Part shown: positions 16,185 to 25,604 of the stretch, in pieces
Layout: every line of letters begins with the position of its first letter
Position numbering within the stretch: position 1 is the first letter of the stretch
Made by a program: the position numbers and the translations under genes
NCBI GenBank assembly: GCA_937901525.1
Contig: CALDHX010000088.1
Coordinates: 1 to 30,032 of the forward strand
Length of the DNA: 30,032 nucleotides
Direction: 5' to 3'
DNA from: an uncultured Bacteroidales bacterium
Lineage (GTDB): Bacteria; Bacteroidota; Bacteroidia; Bacteroidales; P3
The notes under the pieces: model-generated
What the model saw: the letters and a program-made list of their open reading frames with translations, nothing else
Told to the model about the DNA's origin: nothing
Databases searched by the model: none

Positions 16185-17513
16185 TTATTTTGATAATAAT
16201 TCCCTTAATCTTTGAAAATCCCCATAAGAAAATCTTTGTAGTTTTTTACCTAATTCATCTATTTTATTTTGTTCTTCCTTATTAGGATGAAGTATTTTTA
16301 ATAAATTTTCGTATTGTGTATTCAACTCAATATATTCGTGTGTTCTAATATCTACTTGATCAAAAATGTCACTTAATAACAATAAACTTACATCATAATT
16401 TTTGTATTTTTCAATATTTATAGAGTTGTCTATATAGCCTTGATTAAGTTTTATGATTTGTACTATGTCTAATGCTCCAATTACCACGTTAGGACTATGT
16501 GTGGTAACAATAAACTGAACATTAGGAAATATTTTTGAAAGTCTACGGAGAATTTCTCTCTGTAATTTTGGATGAAGGTGCAGATCAATTTCATCAATCA
16601 TAACAACCCCCTGGGCTTTTAATGGGTCTTTTAGTCCAGAAACTTCTTCGGAAGGATTTGCCTCGGCTAATCTTGATGCAATATCTGCTACTAATGCTAT
16701 TGTAATACGATAGCCATCACTCATTTTTTCGAGTCTTTGTTCTATTGGATTGTCTGGCTCTGTAATGTTATCCATTACAAATCGTAAGGGACTTGTTTCA
16801 ACTCTTGGGTTTTGTAAATAGTTTGGAAAAAGTTTGTTGAGGGCAATTCTTACAGCGTTTAGAACATGAGAACTATAACTACTAGTACCTGTTGCTTTAA
16901 GTTGGCGAATTTGTTCTCTTCGTTCTAAATCTTCATTTCTTTCAAACCATGTAAAAAATCTTTTAAAATCTGTTGCAGATTCTAGTGAATCAGATTTGTA
17001 GACCTCCCATCTAGGAAATATATCATTGAAATTACGTCTGCGTTCAACAGGTTTTATTTGTCCTCTTTCAGTACCATAATAAGCGATGATAGGTAAAGCA
17101 ACTTGTTCTCCATTATCTAATTTTGTTTTTACTTCTAGAGAATAGTCAGATATTGCTTTTAGTTCTGATGATAAAGTGTTTTTTGTGCTATTTCCTTTTT
17201 TGAACATATTGATAGCGATTGACTTGGTGTTGTTGCTATCAATTTTTAGTTTTATTCCTGCGTATAGATAATCAGCTTTTTTATTATTTGAAATATTCCT
17301 AACATCTACTTCTGTAAAGGTTTTCGTAGAACAGCTAGGGAAATGTTTGTAAAATTGACTCAGTAGTATAGAACATCCATAAAGTAAAGATGTTTTACCT
17401 GCGCCATTATCACCTAATAGTAAAGTAATATTTTTAGAACTATCAAATTGGATAGTTTGTTCATCATCTCCAAAAAGTCGGAGATTTTTTACTGATAACG
17501 AATCTATTCTCAT
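16185..17513 (-). CDS. ptuA: Septu ATPase PtuA
   Basis: A 442-aa ABC/SMC-like ATPase with P-loop G34-D-N-G-A-G-K-T41, a signature-like M-S-D-G-Y-R-I-T-I near residue 266, Walker B V-V-M-I-D-E-I-D-L-H-L-H-P and the H-loop T-T-H-S-P-N. In Septu, PtuA oligomerises and keeps PtuB inactive until infection (published for other Septu systems). It is the first gene of the cassette, with a probable own promoter at 17638-17631. Readthrough from lptD on the same strand is also possible. The neighbouring HNH gene supports the assignment. Confidence 0.9.
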   Translation of the reverse strand: MRIDSLSVKNLRLFGDDEQTIQFDSSKNITLLLGDNGAGKTSLLYGCSILLSQFYKHFPSCSTKTFTEVDVRNISNNKKADYLYAGIKLKIDSNNTKSIAINMFKKGNSTKNTLSSELKAISDYSLEVKTKLDNGEQVALPIIAYYGTERGQIKPVERRRNFNDIFPRWEVYKSDSLESATDFKRFFTWFERNEDLERREQIRQLKATGTSSYSSHVLNAVRIALNKLFPNYLQNPRVETSPLRFVMDNITEPDNPIEQRLEKMSDGYRITIALVADIASRLAEANPSEEVSGLKDPLKAQGVVMIDEIDLHLHPKLQREILRRLSKIFPNVQFIVTTHSPNVVIGALDIVQIIKLNQGYIDNSINIEKYKNYDVSLLLLSDIFDQVDIRTHEYIELNTQYENLLKILHPNKEEQNKIDELGKKLQRFSYGDFQRLRELLSK

Positions 17514-17630
17514 GTTTTTTTAACAAACTTCTTAACTCGTTTATTATTTTATTGTTAAATTTACTTGGTTACACCTAATATATTACAATAGATTTTAGTT
17601 ATAACCGAGTTGATTAGTTAAAGTTTTATG

Positions 17631-17638
17631 CAAATTTA
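17631..17638 (-). promoter_or_regulatory. Possible -7 box (TAAATTTG) of ptuAB
   Basis: The minus strand reads TAAATTTG about 118 nt before the ptuA ATG at 17513. The 229-nt gap between lptD and ptuA has no gene. It contains a short inverted repeat (AACTCG near 17533 with CGAGTT near 17606) that could be an operator or leader hairpin. Weak. Confidence 0.35.
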
Positions 17639-17731
17639 GTAATTTATATTCAAATGTATTGATTTTTACTAAAAAATGTATTCGTAAATATTATTAATGG
17701 CTTGATAAACATGTAAACTTTGTGAATAATC

Positions 17732-17804
17732 TATGTGATTTGTTAATATGCCATTCTATTTCTGAAATCGTTACGTTTTTCATACTTCAAGTCTTGAAGC
17801 ATTG
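17732..17804. repeat. 73-bp direct repeat, right copy (3' end of the working lptD)
   Basis: This copy is in frame with the full-length lptD and supplies its last 19 codons and stop (17743-17745). It pairs with 15342-15414 with two mismatches. Confidence 0.95.
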
Positions 17805-20289
17805 GGGCTTTTACTGAAATGGAAAAGTTCCAACCTTGACGTGGACCAAAAGGAACCCAATTCATTCTCATTTCCCAACAGTGCAGGTCGCGATAAAAGT
17901 CTATTGAGGTGTAGGTGAAATCTTTGTTTATGAAGTCGTAACCTGATGAAAATCCTATTTTCCATTTTGATGTGAGGTTTACGTCTCCTCTTGCTGTGAA
18001 AGTGGCAGATTGATTGGTTTGATAACCTGCTATGCTTACGATATAGGAACTTAAATGTGAGTAACTTAATCCTAAACTTAGATTCCAAGGAATTGAGAAA
18101 TCAACATAGTCGGGTAATATCTCATTTGGATTGGCAAATGGACTATACATAAGTTCGGTTGGTGAATAATCGGCTTGCGAAGGTTGATTTGAGTGTTGAT
18201 TTTGTGATTTTTTAGGGTTTATTTGCCAACTAAGGTTTAGTGTCCATTGTGAGTTTTGTCTTTTAAATAAGACTTTTTCTTTGTCAAACAATAATTCGTT
18301 TGTTAATCTTCCTAAGGAATCTAAAACGTATGGTGTGTAAGAGGCAGAATAGTTGAGTTGTAGTCGGTTTAATAGGGTTGTTCTTGCGGTGAGTCTTAAT
18401 GGTTGCCAATTCAAACTATCTTTTGCAAGGTCGTAACCTGAGGCTATGGTGAAGTTTTCAAGTAAGATGATTTTTCTTTCGCCTGTTATGGTGTCTTTTG
18501 TGTTTTTTACTTTCATTTCTAAGTTGTTGCCAATAGAGAAGTTAAGTATTCCTGAGGCTCCTTGTGCGGGAGAACCGTATATTCCGTTTTCTGTTCGTGA
18601 ATAATATACTCTCTTGCCTTCTTTGTCGGTGTAAAAGTCGTAGAATCCTAATGAAGGGTCAGAAAAGTCGGGTGTATAGGTAAAGGAAATATTAGGATTG
18701 ATAACATGGCGTATTGCTTTTATGAATCCTTTTTTGAAAATGAACATTCCGTAAAGGCGTGTGTTAAGACTGCTTTTGAAGTTTGCATTTCTGTTGGCAA
18801 TGAATCCGTAAACTGTGTCTTTGTCTATAAGGTCTGTTGCAGGATTATAGGTTTTTGATATGCTGTTTGAGTACCAACGTTCTGTGTAGTCTATGCTGTT
18901 TGTCCAATTGAGATGTTTGAAGATTTTGACATTGCTTTGTATTGGTAGGGAATGTATGATTCCGTTGCGAAAGGATTTGAATATATCGGGCGAAGTCAGT
19001 AAGGTGTCGTAGGTGTCTATTTTGTTTATCATATTTACTCTATATGAAAGAGAGATGTCTTCATACCATTTGTTTTTTCCTTGTTTTTTCTTTTTGCGAA
19101 ATGGATAGATTTGTGTGGTTGAAACGCTTACAGAGGGTAAATCGAGTGATATTGCTCCTGTATTTACGTTATAACTTTCACCTAAGTTTGCTGTTAGATT
19201 CCAATAGGAACCTAATTTTGTAGAAAAGGCAATGGAAGATGTGGTTGTGTTGTTGAAGTAGTCTGAAAGGTTTGTTGTGTATTGATTAAATTTACTACTT
19301 ACTAAGTTTACGTTTGCAGAAAAGCTACGATGAGGGTGTGCTTTGCTGTCTTGACGATGAGACCAACGAAATTTAAATGCGTTAGAAGAACTGAAACTTG
19401 GGGTGTTTCTCAGTCCTGTGTGGTTGTCTTCGTAACGAAATTCAATGGAACCAGAATATTTGTAACGTTTTACGTATGATGAGGTGATGTTTAGGGCGTA
19501 TGAAAGATTGGTGTAAATATCTCCTTGAAGAGCAAGGTCCATATAATCGTTGATTGCAAAGTACCAACCTATGTTTCTTAAATAGTATCCACGATTTGCT
19601 GCATATCCGTATGAGGGCATAAGAAATCCTGATTGTTTTGATTCGGTAAAAGGAAAATATGCAAAGGGAAGTCCTACCGGAAGAGGAATTTCCATGATGG
19701 AAAACCACGCTGGACCTGTTACTATTTTGTCATCGGTTATTAGTTTTGCTTTTGAAAAGTTAATTCCAAAGTGAGGGTGATCGGGATTATCGCAAGTGGT
19801 GAATATTCCAGAGGAAATAAACATTGTTTCATCGTCAACTTTCTTCACTTTTTCACCATGAAGATAACCATCGCTTTCTTTTGTGAATACGTTGCTGATT
19901 ACTCCTTGTTTGGTGTCAAAATTATATTTTAATTGTTTTGAGTTATATTGTTGATTGCCTTCTTTGAAAATTGGATATTGAGGATTTTGTTTTTCTAAAC
20001 TGTCTTTTATACCTTCGGCAAGGAGTAGTTTTGTGTCAAAGTTTACTGTCATAAACCCACTTTGAAGTTTCATTTTTTCGTAATCAACCTTTGCTTCATT
20101 ATATATATAGACATCTTTTGTTTTAAGAATAAATGTAATAGAGTCTTTTGATTGATAGTCAACTCTTGCTTGTAAAGTGGTCTTTTTCTTTGAAATAGTG
20201 TCGTTTTGAGACATGGTACAATGGGGCATTAATAGCAAAAATGATGCTATTATTATTAAAAAAATGTATAAGTGTCGCAATTTTTTCAA
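17743..20289 (-). CDS. lptD: LPS assembly outer-membrane protein LptD (Bacteroidota type)
   Basis: An 848-aa protein with a signal peptide (about 1-28), an N-terminal OstA/LptA-like beta-jellyroll region (about 30-200) and then a long series of amphipathic beta strands forming the barrel to the C-terminus. The length fits Bacteroidota LptD. It inserts LPS or lipooligosaccharide into the outer leaflet together with LptE (family knowledge). It is divergent from the amidase gene and its position beside amidase and MCE genes is common in the phylum. Its 3' end is the target of the Septu insertion, and the frame stays intact. Confidence 0.9.
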   Translation of the reverse strand: MKKLRHLYIFLIIIASFLLLMPHCTMSQNDTISKKKTTLQARVDYQSKDSITFILKTKDVYIYNEAKVDYEKMKLQSGFMTVNFDTKLLLAEGIKDSLEKQNPQYPIFKEGNQQYNSKQLKYNFDTKQGVISNVFTKESDGYLHGEKVKKVDDETMFISSGIFTTCDNPDHPHFGINFSKAKLITDDKIVTGPAWFSIMEIPLPVGLPFAYFPFTESKQSGFLMPSYGYAANRGYYLRNIGWYFAINDYMDLALQGDIYTNLSYALNITSSYVKRYKYSGSIEFRYEDNHTGLRNTPSFSSSNAFKFRWSHRQDSKAHPHRSFSANVNLVSSKFNQYTTNLSDYFNNTTTSSIAFSTKLGSYWNLTANLGESYNVNTGAISLDLPSVSVSTTQIYPFRKKKKQGKNKWYEDISLSYRVNMINKIDTYDTLLTSPDIFKSFRNGIIHSLPIQSNVKIFKHLNWTNSIDYTERWYSNSISKTYNPATDLIDKDTVYGFIANRNANFKSSLNTRLYGMFIFKKGFIKAIRHVINPNISFTYTPDFSDPSLGFYDFYTDKEGKRVYYSRTENGIYGSPAQGASGILNFSIGNNLEMKVKNTKDTITGERKIILLENFTIASGYDLAKDSLNWQPLRLTARTTLLNRLQLNYSASYTPYVLDSLGRLTNELLFDKEKVLFKRQNSQWTLNLSWQINPKKSQNQHSNQPSQADYSPTELMYSPFANPNEILPDYVDFSIPWNLSLGLSYSHLSSYIVSIAGYQTNQSATFTARGDVNLTSKWKIGFSSGYDFINKDFTYTSIDFYRDLHCWEMRMNWVPFGPRQGWNFSISVKAPMLQDLKYEKRNDFRNRMAY

Positions 20290-20308
20290 TTTTTTTAATT
20301 TAAATTTG

Positions 20309-20316
20309 TACCTTTG
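20309..20316 (+). promoter_or_regulatory. -7 box (TACCTTTG) of the amidase-mlaD-like transcript
   Basis: TACCTTTG lies about 50 nt before the ATG at 20367. It lies only 11 nt from the opposing box at 20335-20328, so the two divergent promoters face each other and overlap. Confidence 0.5.
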
Positions 20317-20327
20317 TAACCGATTTG

Positions 20328-20335
20328 CAAAAGTA
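20328..20335 (-). promoter_or_regulatory. -7 box (TACTTTTG) of lptD
   Basis: The minus strand reads TACTTTTG about 38 nt before the lptD ATG at 20289. Confidence 0.5.
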
Positions 20336-20366
20336 AGCTTTTTTTATAAAATTGAAAGCGTAATAA

Positions 20367-21614
20367 ATGAATAAAGGACAAGAAATTAAAAATATACTCA
20401 ATTTATTATTGATTATTTTTGTGTGCATGTTATCAGCTAATGCACAAGAAGAGAGTACGGTAAACAAGTTTGATAAGGTAGTTATAGACGCTGGACACGG
20501 AGGTGATAAACCTGGTGCGGTGGGTGCAAAAAGTAAGGAAAAGGATATTACTTTGGCCGTTAGTTTAAAGCTTGGTAAGATGATAACCGAGTATTTAAAA
20601 GATGTAGAAGTGTATTATACTCGTGTGATTGATAAGGATGTAGAACTTTATAAAAGAAGTCAAATTGCAAATAAAATAAGTGCAGATTTGTTTGTCTCTA
20701 TTCACTGTAATTCATCTTCAAACAAAGCACCAAAAGGAAGTGAAACTTTTGCGTTAGGGGTAACAAAAGCAGCACAAAATCTTGAAGTAGCAAAGAAAGA
20801 GAATAAAGATATTCTTTTAGAGGCAAATTATGGAGATAATTACGATGGATTTGACCCTAATGCACCTGAAAACGATATTTTATTTTCGCTTTTCCAAAAC
20901 GCATATATGGAAGGAAGTCTTTGGTTCGCTGATAAAATTCAAAAACACTTAACTTCAAATACTCCAATTACTAATCGAGGAGTAAAACAAGCTAATTTCG
21001 TAGTTTTATTAAAGTCTGCTATGCCTTCTGTCTTAGTTGAAATAGGATTTATCTCCAATGCAGAGGAAGAACTTTATCTTATGAGTGAAATTGGACAATA
21101 TGAAATAGCAGCATCGATATTCCAAGCAATTTGTGAATATAAGATACACAAGGATAATGTTAAAATGCCGATACCTACTGTTGAACAACTTGTTCCAAAA
21201 GATGTTTTGAATAAAGATAAACAACTAAAAGAAGCTCAATTGTTGGCAAAACAAAAAGAAACAGAACGATTGAAACAAGAAAGAGAGCAACAAAAACAAA
21301 AAGAACAACAACGTAATGAAGAAAACGAAAAAGGCACAGGAATAGATGTTGTTTACAGAGTGCAATTTGCTTCAATGAAAAATCAAGTTTCAACAAAAGA
21401 CAAGATTTTTGAAGGATTAGATGATGTATGGGCGTATGAATTTGATGGATATTGGAAGTATTGTGCAGGATTGTTTGCAACACAAAAAGAAGCATCAAAT
21501 TACGTGCAGAAAGTCAGAGGCTTAGGACATAAAGATGCCTTTGTAGTTGTTTTTTATAAAGGAAAACGTACAACTTTTGAGCAGGTTAGAGCGTTAGAAA
21601 AAGAAAAAAGTTAA
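20367..21614 (+). CDS. N-acetylmuramoyl-L-alanine amidase with SPOR domain
   Basis: A 415-aa protein with a signal peptide (about 1-27) and an Amidase_3 domain (about 36-255). Zinc ligands are H44 (I-D-A-G-H-G-G), probably E58, and H113 (S-I-H-C-N); the catalytic Glu is E225 (V-L-V-E-I-G-F-I-S-N). A Gln/Lys/Glu-rich helical linker (about 275-325) leads to a C-terminal SPOR-like domain (about 333-405) that binds denuded septal peptidoglycan. It cleaves the bond between MurNAc and L-Ala during cell separation. The mlaD-like gene follows after 8 nt, so the two form an operon. Confidence 0.93.
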   Translation: MNKGQEIKNILNLLLIIFVCMLSANAQEESTVNKFDKVVIDAGHGGDKPGAVGAKSKEKDITLAVSLKLGKMITEYLKDVEVYYTRVIDKDVELYKRSQIANKISADLFVSIHCNSSSNKAPKGSETFALGVTKAAQNLEVAKKENKDILLEANYGDNYDGFDPNAPENDILFSLFQNAYMEGSLWFADKIQKHLTSNTPITNRGVKQANFVVLLKSAMPSVLVEIGFISNAEEELYLMSEIGQYEIAASIFQAICEYKIHKDNVKMPIPTVEQLVPKDVLNKDKQLKEAQLLAKQKETERLKQEREQQKQKEQQRNEENEKGTGIDVVYRVQFASMKNQVSTKDKIFEGLDDVWAYEFDGYWKYCAGLFATQKEASNYVQKVRGLGHKDAFVVVFYKGKRTTFEQVRALEKEKS

Positions 21615-21622
21615 AAAAATAA

Positions 21623-22543
21623 ATGAAAACAGAATTTAAAATAGGCTTATTAGGCTTAATAGTTTTAGTAATCTTATTCTTTGGCATAAAATTTTTGAAA
21701 GGAAGCGATATTTTTCAAAAAGAAAATGTTTACTATGCTGTGTATGACAATGTAAACGGAATGCTTGTAAGTAGCAATGTATATGTAAATGGACTAAGAG
21801 TAGGATATGTCAAAGACATAGAAGCAACAAACGAAAGAGCTGATAATTTTCTTGTAACATTCTTAGTAAGAAGCGACATAAAAATACCACAAGATAGTAA
21901 GATAACATTGTTTAGTTCCGATTTATTAGGTTCAAAAGCATTGAAACTACAACTTGGAACATCAAGCAAAATAATAGAAGACGGAGATACCCTATCAAGC
22001 GATAGAGAATTAGGAATGCTTGATAATTTAGGAGCAAGCGTTACCCCGTTAATGAACAATTTAGACAGCATATTGACAAGTCTAAACAAAATATTGAATG
22101 CTCAAACCCAAACTTCTTTGCAAAACACAATAACAAACTTAGAAACAACAACCTCAAAACTAAGTAGCATAAGTTGTGATTTAGATAATTTGATGACAAG
22201 TGAAAAGACAAAATTAGCAAAGATAATAGAGAATACAGAAAGCATAACTGCTAATTTCAAAGAAAATAACGAAAAGTTATCAAACATAATAGCAAATGTA
22301 GATAACATAGTAGATTCAGCAGCAAAAGCAAATATCGGTACAACACTCATAGAAACAGGAAAGAGCATAGAAAAACTCAACACAGTACTTGGAGTAATAG
22401 AAAAAGGAAAAGGAAACGTAGGATTACTTATAAATGACGAAGAACTATACAAAAGTTTAGACAATAGTGCTAAAAACCTTAATAAACTAATAGAAGACAT
22501 AAAAGAAAATCCTAAGAAATATATCAATGTTTCAGTATTTTAA
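21623..22543 (+). CDS. MlaD/MCE-family lipid-transport protein
   Basis: A 306-aa protein with one N-terminal transmembrane helix (about 5-25), an MCE domain (about 35-115; V-Y-V-N-G-L-R-V-G-Y-V and a D-L-L-G-S-K-A-L motif), then a long, low-complexity helical tail rich in Asn, Ser, Ile and Glu. MCE proteins form hexameric rings or tubes that carry phospholipids between the membranes (family knowledge). The ATPase and permease partners are not in this window. Confidence 0.9.
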   Translation: MKTEFKIGLLGLIVLVILFFGIKFLKGSDIFQKENVYYAVYDNVNGMLVSSNVYVNGLRVGYVKDIEATNERADNFLVTFLVRSDIKIPQDSKITLFSSDLLGSKALKLQLGTSSKIIEDGDTLSSDRELGMLDNLGASVTPLMNNLDSILTSLNKILNAQTQTSLQNTITNLETTTSKLSSISCDLDNLMTSEKTKLAKIIENTESITANFKENNEKLSNIIANVDNIVDSAAKANIGTTLIETGKSIEKLNTVLGVIEKGKGNVGLLINDEELYKSLDNSAKNLNKLIEDIKENPKKYINVSVF

Positions 22544-22557
22544 AAAAAAGTGTAGAT

Positions 22558-23325
22558 ATGTTATTTGAAGAAATAGTTTTTGGACCAATAAAATCAAGAC
22601 GATTAGGCGTAAGTTTAGGAGTAAACCTGTTACCAACAGAAAAAAAATATTGTAGTTTTAACTGCATCTATTGTGAATGTGGTTGGAATAAAATAGACAC
22701 CTCAATACAAGTACCACTAAACAAAAGAGAAGACATAAAAAAAGCACTTTACAAAAAACTATCAGAAAGTACAAAAGAATTTAACACAACAATAGACTCC
22801 ATTACATTCTCAGGTAACGGAGAACCAACACTTCACCCCGATATACTCGGAATAGTAGAAGACGTAATAGGACTAAGAAATCAATATTGCCCACAAGCAA
22901 AAATTACTATCTTATCAAACTCAACAAACTTAGTAAGAGAAGACGTATTCAAAGCACTACAACTAATCGACAACCCTATTTTAAAGATAGATGCAGGTAC
23001 AGAAAGAATGTACAAACTAATCAACGAACCTGTAAGTTGCAGCTTTGAACAAATAAAACAAAAACTAATAGAATTTGGTAGCAAATGTATTGTACAAACT
23101 CTTTTGCTAAGAGGAGAATGTAAAGGAGAAAAAATAGACAACACCTCAGAAGAAGAATTCACAGCATGGCTTGAAATAGTAAAACAAATCTCTCCAAAAT
23201 CAGTTATGCTATATTCTATTGATAGAGAAACACCAGAGAAAAATCTTGAAAAGCTTCTTATTCCAGAACTTGAACGCTATGCAGAAAGAGTAAGAAAACT
23301 TGGAATAGAAACCAACACTTATTAA
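22558..23325 (+). CDS. Radical SAM protein (COG0731-like)
   Basis: A 255-aa protein with the [4Fe-4S] motif C32-x3-C36-x2-C39 (Y-C-S-F-N-C-I-Y-C-E-C-G), a following S-G-N-G-E-P-T-L-H-P motif that binds SAM, and I-L-S-N-S-T-N. This fits the family of wyosine-synthase-like Fe-S oxidoreductases common in bacteria, whose substrate is unknown. It starts 15 nt after the mlaD-like stop and ends 11 nt before the FeoB-like gene, so all four plus-strand genes may be one transcript. Confidence 0.9.
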   Translation: MLFEEIVFGPIKSRRLGVSLGVNLLPTEKKYCSFNCIYCECGWNKIDTSIQVPLNKREDIKKALYKKLSESTKEFNTTIDSITFSGNGEPTLHPDILGIVEDVIGLRNQYCPQAKITILSNSTNLVREDVFKALQLIDNPILKIDAGTERMYKLINEPVSCSFEQIKQKLIEFGSKCIVQTLLLRGECKGEKIDNTSEEEFTAWLEIVKQISPKSVMLYSIDRETPEKNLEKLLIPELERYAERVRKLGIETNTY

Positions 23326-23336
23326 ATTTTTTATCA

Positions 23337-24533
23337 ATGACTCAAAAACAAACAGAAAGATTAGATAAAATTCTCCTACACCCTGTTTTTGGATACCTTA
23401 TATTCTTATTGGTATTAGCCTTAACCTTTTTCCTAACCTTCTCCATAGGCAACTACCCAATGGAATTAATGGAAAAAGGAGTAAATTATATTGCCACCCT
23501 ACTACAAGAAACAATACCACAAGGCTTTTTTAATGATTTAGTTGTACAAGGCATAGTTGGAGGCGTTGGAGGAGTGATAGTATTTCTACCTAATATTTTG
23601 ATATTGTTTTTATGTATTTCCTTAATGGAGGAAAGTGGCTATATGTCTCGTGCTTCACAACTAATGGATAAGTTTATGCACGCAATAGGTTTACATGGAA
23701 AAAGTTTCGCTCCATTGATTATGGGATTTGGTTGCAACGTACCCGCAATAATGTCCACACGCTTCATTGAAGACAAAAGAGATAGATTAGTAACAATGCT
23801 AATTATTCCTTTTATGTCTTGCTCAGCACGATTGCCCGTTTATATTGTAATAGCAGGCACATTCTTCCCTAAATACTCTACCTTAGTTATGCTTTGTTTA
23901 TATGTGTTGGGTGTGATTTTAGCAATATTATTTGCACTATTATTTAAAAAGACATTCAATAAAAGCAATCACGTACCATACACACTCAACTTGCAAGAAT
24001 ATAGCATACCAAAAGTAAAAGCCGTAGCAAGAACAATATGGATAAACTGCAAAGATTATCTTTCAAAAATGGCAGGAATAGTCCTTATTGCTTCCGTAGT
24101 GCTTTGGTTATTGATGTATTTCCCACAAAAAGACACAAATAACATAGAAGAAAGCTACATCGCACATGCAGGAAAAGTAATAGAGCCTGTAATGAAACCA
24201 ATAGGATTTGATTGGAAAATATCAGTCAGCTTAATAACAGGCGTTGCTGCAAAAGAAATAATAATCTCCACCCTTGGAGTGCTTTATTCAGACAATCCAG
24301 AAACAAGTAGCGATGTATTAGAAGAAAAACTGAAATCCTCAGGCGTTTTTACTCCACCTGTAGCACTAAGTTTCCTTGTCTTCACACTAATTTATTTCCC
24401 ATGCACAGCAGTCTTTGCAGCAGTAAAAAAAGAATCAAGACTAAAATGGGCAATATTTGTTGTAACCTACACCACTGTAGTCGCTTGGATTTTAGCATTT
24501 GCAACATACCACATAGCAGGATTGTTTTTCTAA
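23337..24533 (+). CDS. FeoB-like membrane domain protein lacking the GTPase domain
   Basis: A 398-aa membrane protein with about eight helices and the two FeoB Gate motifs: G-F-G-C133-N-V-P-A with S-T-R, and M-S-C162-S-A-R-L-P-V-Y. It begins with the segment (R-L-D-K-I-L-L-H-P-V-F-G) that in full FeoB follows the G-protein domain. The N-terminal GTPase and FeoA parts are absent, and no such gene lies upstream, where the radical SAM gene ends 11 nt before. The length and clean start argue against recent decay. It may be a stand-alone transporter of the nucleoside-recognition/Gate superfamily or one half of a split FeoB. Iron transport is inferred. Confidence 0.85.
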   Translation: MTQKQTERLDKILLHPVFGYLIFLLVLALTFFLTFSIGNYPMELMEKGVNYIATLLQETIPQGFFNDLVVQGIVGGVGGVIVFLPNILILFLCISLMEESGYMSRASQLMDKFMHAIGLHGKSFAPLIMGFGCNVPAIMSTRFIEDKRDRLVTMLIIPFMSCSARLPVYIVIAGTFFPKYSTLVMLCLYVLGVILAILFALLFKKTFNKSNHVPYTLNLQEYSIPKVKAVARTIWINCKDYLSKMAGIVLIASVVLWLLMYFPQKDTNNIEESYIAHAGKVIEPVMKPIGFDWKISVSLITGVAAKEIIISTLGVLYSDNPETSSDVLEEKLKSSGVFTPPVALSFLVFTLIYFPCTAVFAAVKKESRLKWAIFVVTYTTVVAWILAFATYHIAGLFF

Positions 24534-24567
24534 AAAGAGTATAATACTTTTGATGTTTAATTTATTT

Positions 24568-25590
24568 TTAGCACAATATCCTAACTTGTTCTTGTAGCTC
24601 TCTCATTCTCTGCATAAGTTCATCAAACTCTAAAGATTCACCATAGATGAAGAAACGCCTCATATCGGTATAATCATCTTGCCATGCCTCCATAACCGAT
24701 TCTGGTATTGTAAAGCTAATGGTTGATGGGGCATGTAAATCATAATTTACATACTTCAAGGCATAATAAGTTTTACGATGCTCAACAATGGCGTCATAAA
24801 GGTTTCGATTCGATAAAGCTTCTACACCATATTTGGTATTCATCAGTTTTTCCAAATCATACAGATGACGTGACATTCTGACGCTTCTTGGTTTTTCTTT
24901 TTGGAATTCTTCTGCCAAAAGAAATAGTTTTTCAAGGAATGTGCGAGAAGGAACTACTGTTCTGACAAAACTATCTGCATCAGTATCTTCGTCATCAAAA
25001 CTTTCACCTATTAAAGAGCGAATCTGCCGCAACTCCGTTGGTTCGTTCATTGAAAGACAACTTATCTCAATCTTTACACGAGGCGGAATGTAATTTATCG
25101 TATCTTTAAGAATTGAGGGATAGTGTAATAGAATTACTGTAGGATCTTTGTCTGAATCTATCGGTTGCCATTCTCCATTTTTATCCTGTACTTGAGATAC
25201 ATTTTCTATACTGTACCCAGAAACTCCCATTTCTTTCAAGCGGGCATCTAATTGAGCAGAAAGTGTCTCATGAATATATGCTCGTGATATTTTGCGTAAT
25301 TTCTCACGCTGACTTTTACTAGTCTTTTCAATACCAAAGAATGAATGACTGATTGCTAAGTCAATATCTTCTGAAAAACGCTCTATGATATTAAAACCTT
25401 TTGACAACGATGTTCCGCCTTTGAATATTAAAGAGTCATGGCAATCTGTTTGGAATAATGCCTTCAACGTAATGGTTACCCACCAGTCCTTTTCAATAGC
25501 AACTTGATTAACGCCAGGATGTCCAACCTCCGTTTGCTGTAACATTGCCAAACGATCTATAATTTCATTGTTTGACCAGAGTTTTCGCAT
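24568..25590 (-). CDS. abiEii: AbiEii/AbiGii-family nucleotidyltransferase toxin
   Basis: A 340-aa protein with the nucleotidyltransferase motif F-K-G-G58-T-S61-L-S-K ... R-F-S-E-D75-I-D77, as in AbiEii and MenT toxins, followed by a helical C-terminal domain. AbiEii toxins transfer nucleotides, in MenT enzymes onto the tRNA 3' end, and arrest growth (family knowledge). The gene lies 14 nt behind its antitoxin gene, the usual order for type IV systems. All motifs are intact. Confidence 0.9.
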   Translation of the reverse strand: MRKLWSNNEIIDRLAMLQQTEVGHPGVNQVAIEKDWWVTITLKALFQTDCHDSLIFKGGTSLSKGFNIIERFSEDIDLAISHSFFGIEKTSKSQREKLRKISRAYIHETLSAQLDARLKEMGVSGYSIENVSQVQDKNGEWQPIDSDKDPTVILLHYPSILKDTINYIPPRVKIEISCLSMNEPTELRQIRSLIGESFDDEDTDADSFVRTVVPSRTFLEKLFLLAEEFQKEKPRSVRMSRHLYDLEKLMNTKYGVEALSNRNLYDAIVEHRKTYYALKYVNYDLHAPSTISFTIPESVMEAWQDDYTDMRRFFIYGESLEFDELMQRMRELQEQVRILC

Positions 25591-25604
25591 AATCTATTTC
25601 TATT

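Larger units (their letters stand above)
15342..17804 (-). mobile_element. Septu cassette inserted at the 3' end of lptD, flanked by direct repeats
   Basis: ptuA and ptuB plus 218 bp of upstream DNA lie between two 73-bp direct repeats that both encode the end of lptD. The unit gained is 2390 bp (15415-17804, or equivalently 15342-17731). No transposase, integrase or inverted terminal repeats were found. Reconstitution of a gene's 3' end is typical of site-specific integration, and could also come from homologous recombination through the shared lptD end. The cassette may have been moved by an enzyme supplied from elsewhere (inference). Confidence 0.8.

Noticed and set aside
15422..17513. Retron with HNH effector (Ec78-like)
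   Set aside because: The ATPase-HNH pair would fit, but there is no reverse transcriptase gene or retron RNA between the direct repeats, so Septu is the simpler call.
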